A DNA stretch of 64,000 bases from assembly GCA_934229725.1 (NCBI GenBank), contig CAKQDX010000009.1:31974-95973 (forward strand), read 5' to 3'. This document shows, piece after piece, positions 49,802 through 58,770 of this stretch (within the stretch, counting starts at the first letter, position 1; each line of letters opens with the position of its first letter). The notes under the pieces were generated by a model. That model made no database searches and was not told the origin of the DNA. It worked only from the letters and a program-made list of their open reading frames with translations. This stretch comes from an uncultured Streptococcus sp. (GTDB lineage Bacteria > Bacillota > Bacilli > Lactobacillales > Streptococcaceae). The position numbers and the translations under genes are program-made.

Positions 49802-50146
49802 ATGGCAGAAATTACTTCAGCTAAAGCAATGGCTCGTACAGTGCGTGTTTCACCTCGTAAAACACGTCTTGTTCTTGATCTTATCCGTGGTAAGAACGTT
49901 GCTGATGCAATCGCAATCTTGAAATTCACTCCAAACAAAGCAGCTCGTATCGTTGAGAAAACTCTTAACTCTGCTATCGCTAACGCAGAAAACAACTTTG
50001 GTTTGGAAAAAGCTAACTTGGTAGTATCTGAAACATTCGCAAACGAAGGACCAACAATGAAACGTTTCCGTCCACGTGCGAAAGGTTCAGCTTCACCAAT
50101 CAACAAACGCACAACTCACGTAACAGTAGTTGTGTCAGAAAAATAA
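49802..50146 (+). CDS. rplV: 50S ribosomal protein L22
   Basis: The 114 aa include the tunnel beta-hairpin (about 82-98, GPTMKRFRPRAKGSASP), the region where macrolide-resistance changes map in other species. No abnormal insertion is seen. SD AGGAGGA lies upstream; 15 bp after rpsS. Confidence 0.97.
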   Translation: MAEITSAKAMARTVRVSPRKTRLVLDLIRGKNVADAIAILKFTPNKAARIVEKTLNSAIANAENNFGLEKANLVVSETFANEGPTMKRFRPRAKGSASPINKRTTHVTVVVSEK

Positions 50147-50158
50147 GGAGGTAAACTC

Positions 50159-50812
50159 GTGGGTCAAAAAGTACATCCAATTGGTATGCGTGTCGGGATC
50201 ATCCGTGACTGGGATGCGAAATGGTATGCTGAAAAAGAATACGCAGATTACCTTCACGAAGATTTGGCAATCCGCAAATTTATTCAAAAAGAACTTGCAG
50301 ACGCTTCAGTTTCAACTATTGAAATCGAACGTGCTGTAAACAAAGTTATTGTTTCACTTCACACTGCAAAACCAGGTATGGTTATCGGTAAAGGTGGATC
50401 AAATGTTGACGCTCTTCGCGCTCAACTTAACAAATTGACTGGAAAACAAGTACACATCAACATTGTTGAAATCAAGAAACCTGATTTGGACGCTCATCTT
50501 GTTGGTGAAACTATTGCTCGTCAACTTGAGCAACGTGTTGCTTTCCGTCGTGCACAAAAACAAGCTATCCAACGTACAATGCGTGCCGGAGCTAAAGGAA
50601 TTAAAACTCAAGTATCTGGTCGTTTGAACGGTGCCGATATTGCCCGTGCAGAAGGATATTCTGAAGGTACAGTTCCACTTCATACACTTCGCGCTGATAT
50701 CGATTATGCTTGGGAAGAAGCTGACACAACTTACGGTAAACTTGGTGTTAAAGTTTGGATCTACCGTGGAGAAGTTCTTCCAGCTCGTAAAAACACTAAA
50801 GGAGGCAAATAA
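50159..50812 (+). CDS. rpsC: 30S ribosomal protein S3
   Basis: The 217 aa start with GTG (GQKVHPIGMRVGIIRDWD) after AAGGAGGT. A KH RNA-binding domain with GMVIGKGGSNVDALR (about 66-80) is followed by the S3 C-terminal domain. S3 helps form the mRNA entry helicase site. Confidence 0.98.
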   Translation: MGQKVHPIGMRVGIIRDWDAKWYAEKEYADYLHEDLAIRKFIQKELADASVSTIEIERAVNKVIVSLHTAKPGMVIGKGGSNVDALRAQLNKLTGKQVHINIVEIKKPDLDAHLVGETIARQLEQRVAFRRAQKQAIQRTMRAGAKGIKTQVSGRLNGADIARAEGYSEGTVPLHTLRADIDYAWEEADTTYGKLGVKVWIYRGEVLPARKNTKGGK

Positions 50813-50815
50813 CAA

Positions 50816-51229
50816 ATGTTAGTACCTAAACGTGTTAAACACCGTCGTGAATTCCGTGGAAAAATGCGCGGTGAGGCTAAAGGTGGTAAAGAAGTAGCAT
50901 TCGGTGAATACGGACTTCAAGCTACAACTAGCCACTGGATTACAAACCGTCAAATCGAGGCTGCTCGTATTGCCATGACTCGTTACATGAAACGTGGTGG
51001 TAAGGTTTGGATTAAGATCTTCCCACACAAATCATACACTGCTAAAGCTATCGGTGTACGTATGGGTTCTGGTAAAGGGGCACCTGAAGGTTGGGTAGCA
51101 CCAGTTAAACGTGGTAAAGTAATGTTCGAAATTGCAGGTGTACCTGAAGAGGTTGCACGTGAAGCACTTCGTCTTGCTAGCCACAAATTGCCAGTTAAAT
51201 GTAAATTCGTGAAACGTGAAGCAGAATAA
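50816..51229 (+). CDS. rplP: 50S ribosomal protein L16
   Basis: The 137 aa begin MLVPKRVKHRREFRGKMRG. It contacts the A-site tRNA elbow and the 5S rRNA region. Starts 3 bp after rpsC, with SD AAAGGAGG inside the rpsC end. Confidence 0.98.
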   Translation: MLVPKRVKHRREFRGKMRGEAKGGKEVAFGEYGLQATTSHWITNRQIEAARIAMTRYMKRGGKVWIKIFPHKSYTAKAIGVRMGSGKGAPEGWVAPVKRGKVMFEIAGVPEEVAREALRLASHKLPVKCKFVKREAE

Positions 51230-51238
51230 GGAGAAGAC

Positions 51239-51445
51239 ATGAAACTTGAAGAAATCAAAAAGTTTGTTGCTGAGCTTCGTGGCTTGTCTCAAGAAGAGCT
51301 TGCTAAAAAAGAAAACGAACTTAAGAAAGAACTTTTCGACCTTCGTTTCCAAGCTGCAGCAGGTCAACTTGATCAAACTGCTCGTTTGAACGAAGTGAAG
51401 AAACAAATTGCACGTGTTAAAACAGTGCAATCTGAAATCAAATAA
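51239..51445 (+). CDS. rpmC: 50S ribosomal protein L29
   Basis: The 68-aa two-helix protein has the typical ELRGLSQEELAKKENELKKELF and ends with ARVKTVQSE. It lies beside L23 at the tunnel exit. SD AAGGAGA lies upstream. Confidence 0.97.
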   Translation: MKLEEIKKFVAELRGLSQEELAKKENELKKELFDLRFQAAAGQLDQTARLNEVKKQIARVKTVQSEIK

Positions 51446-51472
51446 TAGATTGGGAAAGGAGCAATTCTAATA

Positions 51473-51733
51473 ATGGAACGTAATCAACGTAAAACCCTTG
51501 TTGGACGTGTAGTATCTGACAAGATGGATAAAACAATCACAGTTGTAGTTGAAACGAAACGTAACCACCCAGTCTATGGTAAACGTATCAACTATTCTAA
51601 AAAATACAAAGCACATGATGAAAACAACGTTGCTAAAGAAGGCGATATCGTTCGTATCATGGAAACTCGCCCACTTTCAGCTACAAAACGCTTCCGTCTT
51701 GTAGAAGTTGTGGAAAAAGCTGTTATTATCTAA
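51473..51733 (+). CDS. rpsQ: 30S ribosomal protein S17
   Basis: The 86-aa OB-fold protein begins MERNQRKTLVGRVVSDKMDK and ends VEVVEKAVII. Primary binder of the 16S 5' domain. SD AAAGGAG lies upstream. Confidence 0.97.
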   Translation: MERNQRKTLVGRVVSDKMDKTITVVVETKRNHPVYGKRINYSKKYKAHDENNVAKEGDIVRIMETRPLSATKRFRLVEVVEKAVII

Positions 51734-51757
51734 TAAAACTAAAAGGAGACAATTGAA

Positions 51758-52126
51758 ATGATTCAACAAGAAAGTCGCTTGAAAGTTGCTGATAATAGCG
51801 GTGCTCGTGAAATCTTGACTATCAAAGTTCTTGGTGGTTCAGGACGTAAATTCGCTAACATCGGCGACGTAATCGTTGCAACTGTAAAACAAGCTACACC
51901 AGGTGGAGCTGTTAAAAAAGGTGATGTTGTTAAAGCTGTTATCGTTCGTACAAAAACTGGTGCTCGCCGTCCAGACGGTTCATACATCAAGTTTGATGAC
52001 AACGCTGCAGTAATCATCCGCGATGACAAAACTCCTCGTGGAACTCGTATCTTTGGCCCTGTTGCACGTGAATTGCGTGAAGGTGGATACATGCGTATCG
52101 TATCTTTGGCGCCAGAAGTACTTTAA
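51758..52126 (+). CDS. rplN: 50S ribosomal protein L14
   Basis: The 122 aa begin MIQQESRLKVADNSGAREIL, typical of L14, the binding partner of the silencing factor RsfS. SD AAAGGAGA lies upstream. It is followed by a 78-bp spacer with two hairpins. Confidence 0.98.
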   Translation: MIQQESRLKVADNSGAREILTIKVLGGSGRKFANIGDVIVATVKQATPGGAVKKGDVVKAVIVRTKTGARRPDGSYIKFDDNAAVIIRDDKTPRGTRIFGPVARELREGGYMRIVSLAPEVL

Positions 52127-52204
52127 TCTAACGAAACACAAACTTAGTCCCCTGGCTCAGCTAGGGTGCCCATAGGGCGTAAGAAATAATAGGAGAAATA
52201 CTCA

Positions 52205-52510
52205 ATGTTTGTAAAAAAAGGCGATAAAGTTCGCGTTATTGCTGGTAAAGACAAAGGAACTGAAGCAGTAGTTCTTAAGGCTCTTCCAAAAGTAAACAAA
52301 GTTGTTGTTGAAGGTGTTGCAATCATCAAAAAACACCAAAAACCATCAGCTGAAAACCCTCAAGGTGCTATCGTGGAAAAAGAAGCACCAATCCATGCTT
52401 CAAACGTTCAAGTTCTTGACAAGAACGGTGTTGCTGGACGTGTAGGTTACAAAGTTGTTGACGGCAAAAAAGTTCGTTACAACAAAAAATCAGGCGAAGT
52501 GCTTGACTAA
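52205..52510 (+). CDS. rplX: 50S ribosomal protein L24
   Basis: The 101-aa KOW protein (KKGDKVRVIAGKDKGTEAVV at residues 4-23) initiates 50S assembly. SD TAGGAGAAA lies upstream, just after the structured spacer. Confidence 0.97.
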   Translation: MFVKKGDKVRVIAGKDKGTEAVVLKALPKVNKVVVEGVAIIKKHQKPSAENPQGAIVEKEAPIHASNVQVLDKNGVAGRVGYKVVDGKKVRYNKKSGEVLD

Positions 52511-52536
52511 TCACGAAGGAAAGGAGAAAGTATTAA

Positions 52537-53079
52537 ATGGCTAACCGTCTTAAAGAAAAATACACTAACGAAGTAATTCCTGCTTTGACTGAAAAATTTA
52601 ACTATTCTTCAGTTATGGCTGTGCCAAAAGTTGATAAAATCGTTATCAACATGGGTGTTGGTGAAGCTGTAAACAACGCTAAAACTCTTGAAAAAGCTGC
52701 TGCTGAGTTGGCACTTATTTCAGGTCAAAAACCATTGATTACTAAAGCTAAGAAATCAATCGCTGGCTTCCGTCTTCGTGAAGGTGTAGCGATCGGTGCT
52801 AAAGTTACCCTTCGTGGTGAACGCATGTACGAATTCTTGGATAAATTGGTATCAGTTTCACTTCCACGTGTTCGTGACTTCCATGGTGTTCCAACTAAAT
52901 CATTTGATGGACGTGGTAACTACACACTTGGTGTTAAAGAACAACTTATCTTCCCAGAAATCAACTTCGACGATGTTGATAAAGTACGTGGTATGGATAT
53001 CGTTATCGTAACTACTGCTAACACTGACGAAGAAGGTCGTGAATTGCTTAAAGGCCTTGGAATGCCTTTTGCAAAATAA
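52537..53079 (+). CDS. rplE: 50S ribosomal protein L5
   Basis: The 180 aa bind 5S rRNA and contact the P-site tRNA. Recognisable are MANRLKEKYTNEVIPALTE and GRGNYTLGVKEQLIFPEI. SD AAAGGAGAAA lies upstream; 17 bp before rpsN. Confidence 0.98.
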   Translation: MANRLKEKYTNEVIPALTEKFNYSSVMAVPKVDKIVINMGVGEAVNNAKTLEKAAAELALISGQKPLITKAKKSIAGFRLREGVAIGAKVTLRGERMYEFLDKLVSVSLPRVRDFHGVPTKSFDGRGNYTLGVKEQLIFPEINFDDVDKVRGMDIVIVTTANTDEEGRELLKGLGMPFAK

Positions 53080-53096
53080 TCTAGGAGGTAAATAAA

Positions 53097-53282
53097 TTGG
53101 CTAAAAAATCAATGATTGCTAAGAACAAACGCCCTGCGAAGTTCTCTACGCAAGCTTACACTCGTTGCGAACGTTGTGGACGTCCACACTCAGTTTATCG
53201 CAAATTTAAACTTTGCCGTGTTTGCTTCCGTGAATTGGCTTACAAAGGTCAAATTCCAGGTGTTACCAAAGCTTCTTGGTAA
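53097..53282 (+). CDS. rpsN: 30S ribosomal protein S14, zinc-binding type (S14Z)
   Basis: The 61 aa start with TTG (AKKSMIAKNKRPAKF) after AGGAGG. The zinc ribbon is intact: CERCGRPH and CRVCF supply four cysteines. This contrasts with the zinc-free L32 and L33 in the same window. A 124-bp spacer follows. Confidence 0.97.
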   Translation: MAKKSMIAKNKRPAKFSTQAYTRCERCGRPHSVYRKFKLCRVCFRELAYKGQIPGVTKASW

Positions 53283-53406
53283 AATGATGATGCATTTGAA
53301 TTAGAATTATCTTGTTTGAATGTATTAAAAATATTATTTGAGCCCAGCTCAATCATTAACTAGCAAGTGAACAATTCAAACTACTAGTAAGAGGAGAAAA
53401 TATAAA

Positions 53407-53805
53407 ATGGTTATGACTGACCCAATTGCAGATTTCTTGACACGTATTCGTAACGCTAACCAAGCTAAACACGAAGTACTTGAAGTACCTGCATCAAACA
53501 TCAAAAAAGGTATTGCTGATATCCTTAAACGTGAAGGTTTTGTAAAAAACGTTGAAGTTATTGAAGATGATAAACAAGGTATCATCCGTGTGTTCTTGAA
53601 ATATGGACAAAACGGTGAACGTGTTATCACTAACTTGAAACGTATCTCTAAACCAGGTCTTCGTGTTTACTCTAAACGTGAAGATGTTCCTAAAGTTCTT
53701 AATGGACTTGGAATTGCGATTATCTCTACATCAGAAGGTCTTTTGACTGACAAAGAAGCTCGTCAAAAGAACGTTGGTGGAGAAGTTATCGCTTACGTTT
53801 GGTAA
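53407..53805 (+). CDS. rpsH: 30S ribosomal protein S8
   Basis: The 132 aa begin MVMTDPIADFLTRIRNANQA and end GGEVIAYVW with the conserved C-terminal RNA contact STSEGLLTD. In E. coli S8 represses the spc operon. The two flanking spacers (53283-53406 and 53806-53931) are hairpin-rich and could be its targets; that is inference. Confidence 0.98.
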   Translation: MVMTDPIADFLTRIRNANQAKHEVLEVPASNIKKGIADILKREGFVKNVEVIEDDKQGIIRVFLKYGQNGERVITNLKRISKPGLRVYSKREDVPKVLNGLGIAIISTSEGLLTDKEARQKNVGGEVIAYVW

Positions 53806-53931
53806 GAAGCTGATACTAAGCACTTATATCAAATGATTTGTGCGAGTTTCGTTGATTATATTCGATGAAACTCATCCCCGTGAAAACTAGTCACTTTGTG
53901 GCTTGATAATCTAACAGGAGAATTAAATACT

Positions 53932-54468
53932 ATGTCACGTATTGGTAATAAAGTTATTACTTTGCCTGCTGGTGTTGAAGTAACAAACAACAATAATGTT
54001 GTTACTGTTAAAGGACCTAAAGGCGAACTCACTCGTGAGTTTAACAAAAACATTGAAATCAAAGTTGAAGGTAACGAAGTTACACTTCACCGTCCAAACG
54101 ACTCAAAAGAAAACAAAACAATCCACGGTACTTCACGTGCTAACTTGAATAACATGGTTGTTGGTGTTTCTGAAGGTTTCAAAAAAGAACTTGAAATGCG
54201 CGGTGTCGGATACCGTGCCCAACTCCAAGGTTCAAAACTTGTTCTTTCAGTTGGTAAATCTCACCAAGACGAAGTTGAAGCTCCAGAAGGTATTACTTTT
54301 GAAGTACCATCTGCAACTTCAATCGTCGTTAACGGTATTAACAAAGAAGTTGTTGGCCAAACAGCAGCTTACATCCGTGGCCTTCGTTCACCAGAACCTT
54401 ACAAAGGTAAAGGTATCCGTTACGTTGGTGAATACGTACGTCGTAAAGAAGGTAAAACTGGTAAATAA
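53932..54468 (+). CDS. rplF: 50S ribosomal protein L6
   Basis: The 178 aa start MSRIGNKVITLPAGV. An in-frame ATG 12 codons upstream lies in the structured spacer without SD and is rejected; AACAGGAGAA precedes 53932. Two L6 domains are visible, the second with GINKEVVGQTAAYIRGLR and PYKGKGIRY. Confidence 0.97.
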   Translation: MSRIGNKVITLPAGVEVTNNNNVVTVKGPKGELTREFNKNIEIKVEGNEVTLHRPNDSKENKTIHGTSRANLNNMVVGVSEGFKKELEMRGVGYRAQLQGSKLVLSVGKSHQDEVEAPEGITFEVPSATSIVVNGINKEVVGQTAAYIRGLRSPEPYKGKGIRYVGEYVRRKEGKTGK

Positions 54469-54557
54469 TAGGATATTATCCTTGTGGCAGTTCTTTCAGG
54501 ATTGTCTATTTACCAAAAGCTCTCATGAGCAAGCATTATAAATAAGAGGTGAAAATT

Positions 54558-54914
54558 GTGATTTCGAAACCAGATAAAAACAAACTCCGCCAAAAACGCC
54601 ACCGTCGCGTTCGCGGAAAACTCTCTGGAACTGCTGATCGCCCACGTTTGAACATTTTCCGTTCTAATACAGGCATCTACGCTCAAGTTATTGATGACGT
54701 AGCGGGTGTAACGCTCGCAAGTGCATCAACTCTTGATAAAGAAGTTTCTAAAGGAACTAAAACAGAACAAGCCGTTGTTGTCGGTAAACTTGTTGCTGAA
54801 CGCGCAGTAGCTAAAGGTATTTCTGAAGTGGTGTTTGACCGCGGTGGATATCTCTATCACGGACGTGTTAAAGCTTTGGCTGACTCAGCTCGTGAAAACG
54901 GATTGAAATTCTAA
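54558..54914 (+). CDS. rplR: 50S ribosomal protein L18
   Basis: The 118 aa start at a GTG (ISKPDKNKLRQKRHRRVRGK) with AAGAGGTG 7 nt upstream. An in-frame GTG 9 bases earlier lies within that SD and is less likely. L18 delivers 5S rRNA with L5. Features DRGGYLYHGRVKALADSARE at the end. Confidence 0.96.
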   Translation: MISKPDKNKLRQKRHRRVRGKLSGTADRPRLNIFRSNTGIYAQVIDDVAGVTLASASTLDKEVSKGTKTEQAVVVGKLVAERAVAKGISEVVFDRGGYLYHGRVKALADSARENGLKF

Positions 54915-54932
54915 TAGGGAGGACACTTAATA

Positions 54933-55427
54933 ATGGCATTTAAAGATAATGCAGTAGAACTTGAAGAGCGCGTAGTTGCTATCAACCGTGTTACTAAAGT
55001 TGTAAAAGGTGGACGCAACATGCGTTTTGCTGCTCTTGTTGTTGTTGGTGACCGTAATGGTCGCGTAGGATTTGGTACTGGTAAATCTCAAGAGGTTCCA
55101 GAAGCTATCCGTAAAGCAGTTGAAGCAGCTAAGAAAAACCTTATCGAAGTTCCTATGGTTGGTACAACTATTCCTCACGAAGTTCGTTCAGAATTTGGTG
55201 GAGCGAAAGTATTGTTGAAACCAGCTGTTGAAGGGGCTGGGGTTGCCGCTGGTGGTGCAGTTCGTGCCGTCATCGAATTGGCTGGTGTTGCTGATGTAAC
55301 ATCTAAATCTCTTGGTTCAAACACTCCAATCAACATCGTTCGTGCGACTGTTGAAGGATTGAAACAACTTAAACGTGCTGAAGACGTTGCTGCTCTCCGT
55401 GGCATCTCAGTATCTGACTTGGCATAA
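54933..55427 (+). CDS. rpsE: 30S ribosomal protein S5
   Basis: The 164 aa have a dsRNA-binding-like N domain (VVAINRVTKVVKGGRNMRF) and a C domain (GGAVRAVIELAGV). S5 shapes mRNA entry and fidelity; spectinomycin-contact loop residues appear ordinary. SD AGGGAGGA lies upstream. Confidence 0.98.
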   Translation: MAFKDNAVELEERVVAINRVTKVVKGGRNMRFAALVVVGDRNGRVGFGTGKSQEVPEAIRKAVEAAKKNLIEVPMVGTTIPHEVRSEFGGAKVLLKPAVEGAGVAAGGAVRAVIELAGVADVTSKSLGSNTPINIVRATVEGLKQLKRAEDVAALRGISVSDLA

Positions 55428-55441
55428 GAAAGGAGATTATA

Positions 55442-55624
55442 ATGGCTCAAATTAAAATTACTTTGACTAAGTCTCCAATCGGACGCAAACCAGAACAACG
55501 TAAAACAGTTGTTGCCCTTGGACTTGGTAAATTGAATAGCTCAGTTGTTAAAGAAGACAACGCTGCTATCCGTGGTATGGTCAACGCAGTTTCTCACTTG
55601 GTAACTGTTGAAGACGTTAAATAA
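55442..55624 (+). CDS. rpmD: 50S ribosomal protein L30
   Basis: The 60 aa MAQIKITLTKSPIGRKPEQ match the bacterial short L30. SD AAAGGAGA lies upstream; 14 bp after rpsE. A 128-bp spacer with a strong hairpin follows. Confidence 0.97.
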   Translation: MAQIKITLTKSPIGRKPEQRKTVVALGLGKLNSSVVKEDNAAIRGMVNAVSHLVTVEDVK

Positions 55625-55752
55625 AAAATGATTTAAGTCGTAAGGGTTGCCTTGCGACTTAAACTGAATTTCATGTATAGGCGAGTTTTTAATCAAGCTA
55701 CCTTACTTGGTTAGAGGCGCTAGCATTTTACAAAAAGAGGAGAAAAATAATA

Positions 55753-56193
55753 ATGAAACTTCATGAATTGAAACCTGCTGAAGGTTCTCGTAAAGTCCGT
55801 AACCGTGTAGGTCGTGGTACTTCATCTGGTAACGGTAAAACTTCAGGCCGTGGTCAAAAAGGTCAAAAAGCTCGTAGTGGTGGTGGCGTACGTCCAGGAT
55901 TTGAAGGTGGACAAACTCCATTGTTCCGTCGTCTTCCAAAACGTGGATTCACTAACATCAACGCTAAAGAATACGCACTTGTAAACCTTGATCAATTGAA
56001 CGTCTTTGAAGATGGTACAGAAGTAACTCCAGCAGTTCTTAAAGAAGCTGGAATCGTTCGTGCTGAAAAATCAGGTGTTAAAGTTCTTGGTAACGGCGAA
56101 TTGACTAAGAAATTGACTGTTAAAGCAGCTAAATTCTCTAAATCTGCTGAAGCAGCTATCACTGCTAAAGGTGGTTCAATTGAAGTCATCTAA
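55753..56193 (+). CDS. rplO: 50S ribosomal protein L15
   Basis: The 146 aa begin MKLHELKPAEGSRKVRNRVG with the Gly/Arg-rich N-terminal extension (GRGTSSGNGKTSGRGQKGQK) that threads into 23S rRNA. SD AGAGGAGAAA lies upstream; 16 bp before secY. Confidence 0.98.
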   Translation: MKLHELKPAEGSRKVRNRVGRGTSSGNGKTSGRGQKGQKARSGGGVRPGFEGGQTPLFRRLPKRGFTNINAKEYALVNLDQLNVFEDGTEVTPAVLKEAGIVRAEKSGVKVLGNGELTKKLTVKAAKFSKSAEAAITAKGGSIEVI

Positions 56194-56209
56194 TGAGGGG
56201 TAACTCATT

Positions 56210-57505
56210 ATGTTCTTTAAACTATTAAAAGACGCATTGAAAGTCAAAAACGTTCGTAATAAGGTTCTATTTACAATCTTCATTATTTTCGTTTTTCGTG
56301 TAGGAACTCATGTAACTGTTCCTGGTATCAATGCGGAAAGTTTGAAACAATTAAGTGATTTACCTTTCCTGAACATGCTTAACTTGGTGTCAGGTAATGC
56401 TATGAATAACTTCTCTATCTTCTCGATGGGGGTTAGTCCTTACATTACGGCATCAATCATTGTCCAACTTTTGCAGATGGATATCTATCCAAAATTTGTG
56501 GAGTGGGGTAAACAGGGTGAAGTTGGCCGTCGTAAATTAAATCAGGCGACTCGTTATATTACTCTTGTTTTAGCATTTGTTCAATCGATTGGTATTACAG
56601 CTAGTTTCAATACACTCTCATCAATTTCATTGGTTAAGACACCTAATGTTTCAACCTATCTATTGATTGGGACAATTTTAACTGCTGGTAGCATAATTGT
56701 GACATGGCTTGGTGAACAAATTACTGATAAGGGCTTTGGTAATGGTGTGTCAATGATTATCTTTTCTGGTATCATTGCTTCCATTCCTAAGATGTTCTCT
56801 ACGATTTATGAGGATTTCTTTGTCAATGTTCGTTCTGGAGATTTGACTCGTTCATATATCATCGTTGCATTGTTGATTGTGGTAGGTTTGGCGATTGTCT
56901 TCTTTACGACATTTGTACAACAAGCAGAGTATCAAATTCCAATTCAATATACGAAATTGGTTCAAGGGGCTCCAACGAGTTCATACTTACCTTTGAAAGT
57001 CAATCCAGCTGGTGTTATTCCCGTTATCTTTGCTAGCTCGATTACGACAATTCCAAGTACGATTCTTCCATTCTTCTCGAAGGTTTCGTGGTTATCTCAT
57101 TTACAAGGACTACTCTCGTATAATACACCTAGTGGAATGATTACCTATGCGGTATTGATTATCTTGTTCTCATTCTTCTACACATTTGTCCAAGTTAATC
57201 CTGAAAAAACTGCTGAGAATCTTCAAAAGAATGGGTCTTACATTCCTAGCGTTCGTCCAGGTCGTGAGACTGAAAAGTACATGTCTTCATTACTTAAGAG
57301 ATTGGCAACAATCGGGGCTGTATTTCTCGCATTTATTTCATTGGCTCCAATTGCGGCTCAACAGTTTATGCACCTCACAAGCTCAATTGCACTTGGTGGT
57401 ACATCACTCTTGATCTTGATTTCAACTGGTATTGAAGGTATGAAACAACTTGAAGGTTACCTTTTGAAACGTCAATATGTTGGATTTATGAATCTCGAAG
57501 ACTAA
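56210..57505 (+). CDS. secY: Sec translocon channel protein SecY
   Basis: The 431 aa have ten predicted membrane helices and SecY motifs FRVGTHVTVPGI, MGVSPYITASIIVQLL, GNGVSMIIF and the cytoplasmic loop IPSVRPGRETEKY. It forms the protein export channel with SecE and SecG encoded elsewhere. SD GAGGGG lies upstream. It is the last gene before an intra-operon terminator-like hairpin. Confidence 0.98.
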   Translation: MFFKLLKDALKVKNVRNKVLFTIFIIFVFRVGTHVTVPGINAESLKQLSDLPFLNMLNLVSGNAMNNFSIFSMGVSPYITASIIVQLLQMDIYPKFVEWGKQGEVGRRKLNQATRYITLVLAFVQSIGITASFNTLSSISLVKTPNVSTYLLIGTILTAGSIIVTWLGEQITDKGFGNGVSMIIFSGIIASIPKMFSTIYEDFFVNVRSGDLTRSYIIVALLIVVGLAIVFFTTFVQQAEYQIPIQYTKLVQGAPTSSYLPLKVNPAGVIPVIFASSITTIPSTILPFFSKVSWLSHLQGLLSYNTPSGMITYAVLIILFSFFYTFVQVNPEKTAENLQKNGSYIPSVRPGRETEKYMSSLLKRLATIGAVFLAFISLAPIAAQQFMHLTSSIALGGTSLLILISTGIEGMKQLEGYLLKRQYVGFMNLED

Positions 57506-57523
57506 GTCTTCTCATGAACAATC

Positions 57524-57568
57524 GAGAGGGAAAGAAAGATTGCTTTCTGCCCCTTCTCTTTTGTTTTT
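57524..57568 (+). terminator. Terminator-like hairpin between secY and adk
   Basis: GAGAGGG..AGAAAG pairs with CTTTCT.CCCCTTCTC, followed by TTTTGTTTTTTG. A second hairpin (ATAACTCTA at 57571 with TAGAGTTAT at 57600) follows. It probably attenuates read-through into adk. Confidence 0.7.
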
Positions 57569-57636
57569 TGATAACTCTACCAAGTCTATTAAATCTTGAT
57601 AGAGTTATTTGAAAACAAAAATAAGGAGTTCGTAAG

Positions 57637-58275
57637 ATGAATCTTTTAATTATGGGTCTACCAGGCGCTGGTAAAGGGACACAAGCTGCAAAAATTGTTG
57701 AAGAATTTGGTGTAGCTCACATCTCAACTGGTGATATGTTCCGTGCTGCTATGGCTAACCAAACAGAAATGGGAACTTTGGCAAAATCATTCATTGATAA
57801 AGGTGAATTGGTTCCAGATGAAGTGACAAACGGGATTGTAAAAGAACGTTTGGCTCAAGACGACATTAAGGAAAAAGGATTCCTTTTGGATGGTTTTCCT
57901 CGCACGATCGAACAAGCTCATGCCTTGGATCAAATCTTGGTTGATCTTGGTTTGGAGCTTGATGGAGTAATCAATATCGAAGTGGATCCATCTTGCCTTC
58001 TTGAACGCTTGAGTGGTCGTATTATTCACCGCAAAACAGGTGAAACTTACCATAAAGTATTCAACCCACCAGCTGACTACAAGGAAGAAGACTATTACCA
58101 ACGTGAAGATGACAAACCTGAAACGGTAAAACGTCGTCTTGATGTTAACATTGCTCAAGGTGAGCCAATCATTGCACACTATCGTGAGCTTGGCCTTGTA
58201 TCAGATATTCAAGGTAATCAAGATATTGAAGATGTATTCGCTGATGTTAAAAAAGCGATTGCAGCAATTAAATAA
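57637..58275 (+). CDS. adk: Adenylate kinase
   Basis: Balances AMP, ADP and ATP. The 212 aa carry the P-loop GLPGAGKGTQ (7-16), the AMP-binding STGDMFRAA and GFPRTIEQA, and a long LID (about 127-164). The Cys ligands of zinc-type LIDs are replaced (GRIIHRKTGE), so it is the zinc-free form. SD AAGGAG lies upstream. Confidence 0.98.
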   Translation: MNLLIMGLPGAGKGTQAAKIVEEFGVAHISTGDMFRAAMANQTEMGTLAKSFIDKGELVPDEVTNGIVKERLAQDDIKEKGFLLDGFPRTIEQAHALDQILVDLGLELDGVINIEVDPSCLLERLSGRIIHRKTGETYHKVFNPPADYKEEDYYQREDDKPETVKRRLDVNIAQGEPIIAHYRELGLVSDIQGNQDIEDVFADVKKAIAAIK

Positions 58276-58289
58276 TTATTTAATCTTAC

Positions 58290-58318
58290 TTGCGTATCAG
58301 ACTCAAGCATGATATAAT
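58290..58318 (+). promoter_or_regulatory. Internal promoter upstream of infA
   Basis: TTGCGT, 17 bp and TATAAT with an extended TGA. It allows separate expression of infA to rplQ. The leader contains the hairpin CCTCTG/CAGAGG at 58345-58360. Confidence 0.72.
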
Positions 58319-58392
58319 ACTTTAGTCTGACTTATAATTGTTACCTCTGTGCTCAGAGGAAATCAAATCGAAATTTTAGGGGGTACTTTTGC

Positions 58393-58611
58393 GTGGCAAA
58401 AGAAGACGTGATTGAAATTGAAGGTAAAGTTGTAGAAACTATGCCTAATGCTATGTTTACTGTTGAATTGGAAAATGGACACCAAATTTTGGCGACAGTT
58501 TCTGGTAAAATCCGTAAAAACTACATTCGTATTTTGGTCGGTGACCGTGTGACTGTTGAAATGAGTCCTTATGATTTGACACGTGGACGCATCACATACC
58601 GCTTTAAATAA
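58393..58611 (+). CDS. infA: Translation initiation factor IF-1
   Basis: The 72-aa OB-fold protein starts at GTG ([19 protein letters not shown]) after GGGGG. Binds the 30S A site during initiation. Ends RGRITYRFK as is typical. Confidence 0.98.
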
Positions 58612-58636
58612 TCGAAATAATTGGAGGGATTAAAAC

Positions 58637-58753
58637 ATGAAGGTAAGACCATCGGTTAAACCAATTTGCGAATACTGTAAAGTTATTCGTCGTAACGGTC
58701 GTGTTATGGTAATTTGTCCAACAAATCCAAAACACAAACAACGTCAAGGATAA
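58637..58753 (+). CDS. rpmJ: 50S ribosomal protein L36
   Basis: The 38 aa begin [20 protein letters not shown]. The zinc ligands Cys11, Cys14, Cys27 and His33 are all present, so this is the zinc-binding form. SD TGGAGGGA lies upstream. It is 25 bp after infA and 17 bp before rpsM. Confidence 0.97.
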
Positions 58754-58770
58754 TATAGAAAGGAGAAATC

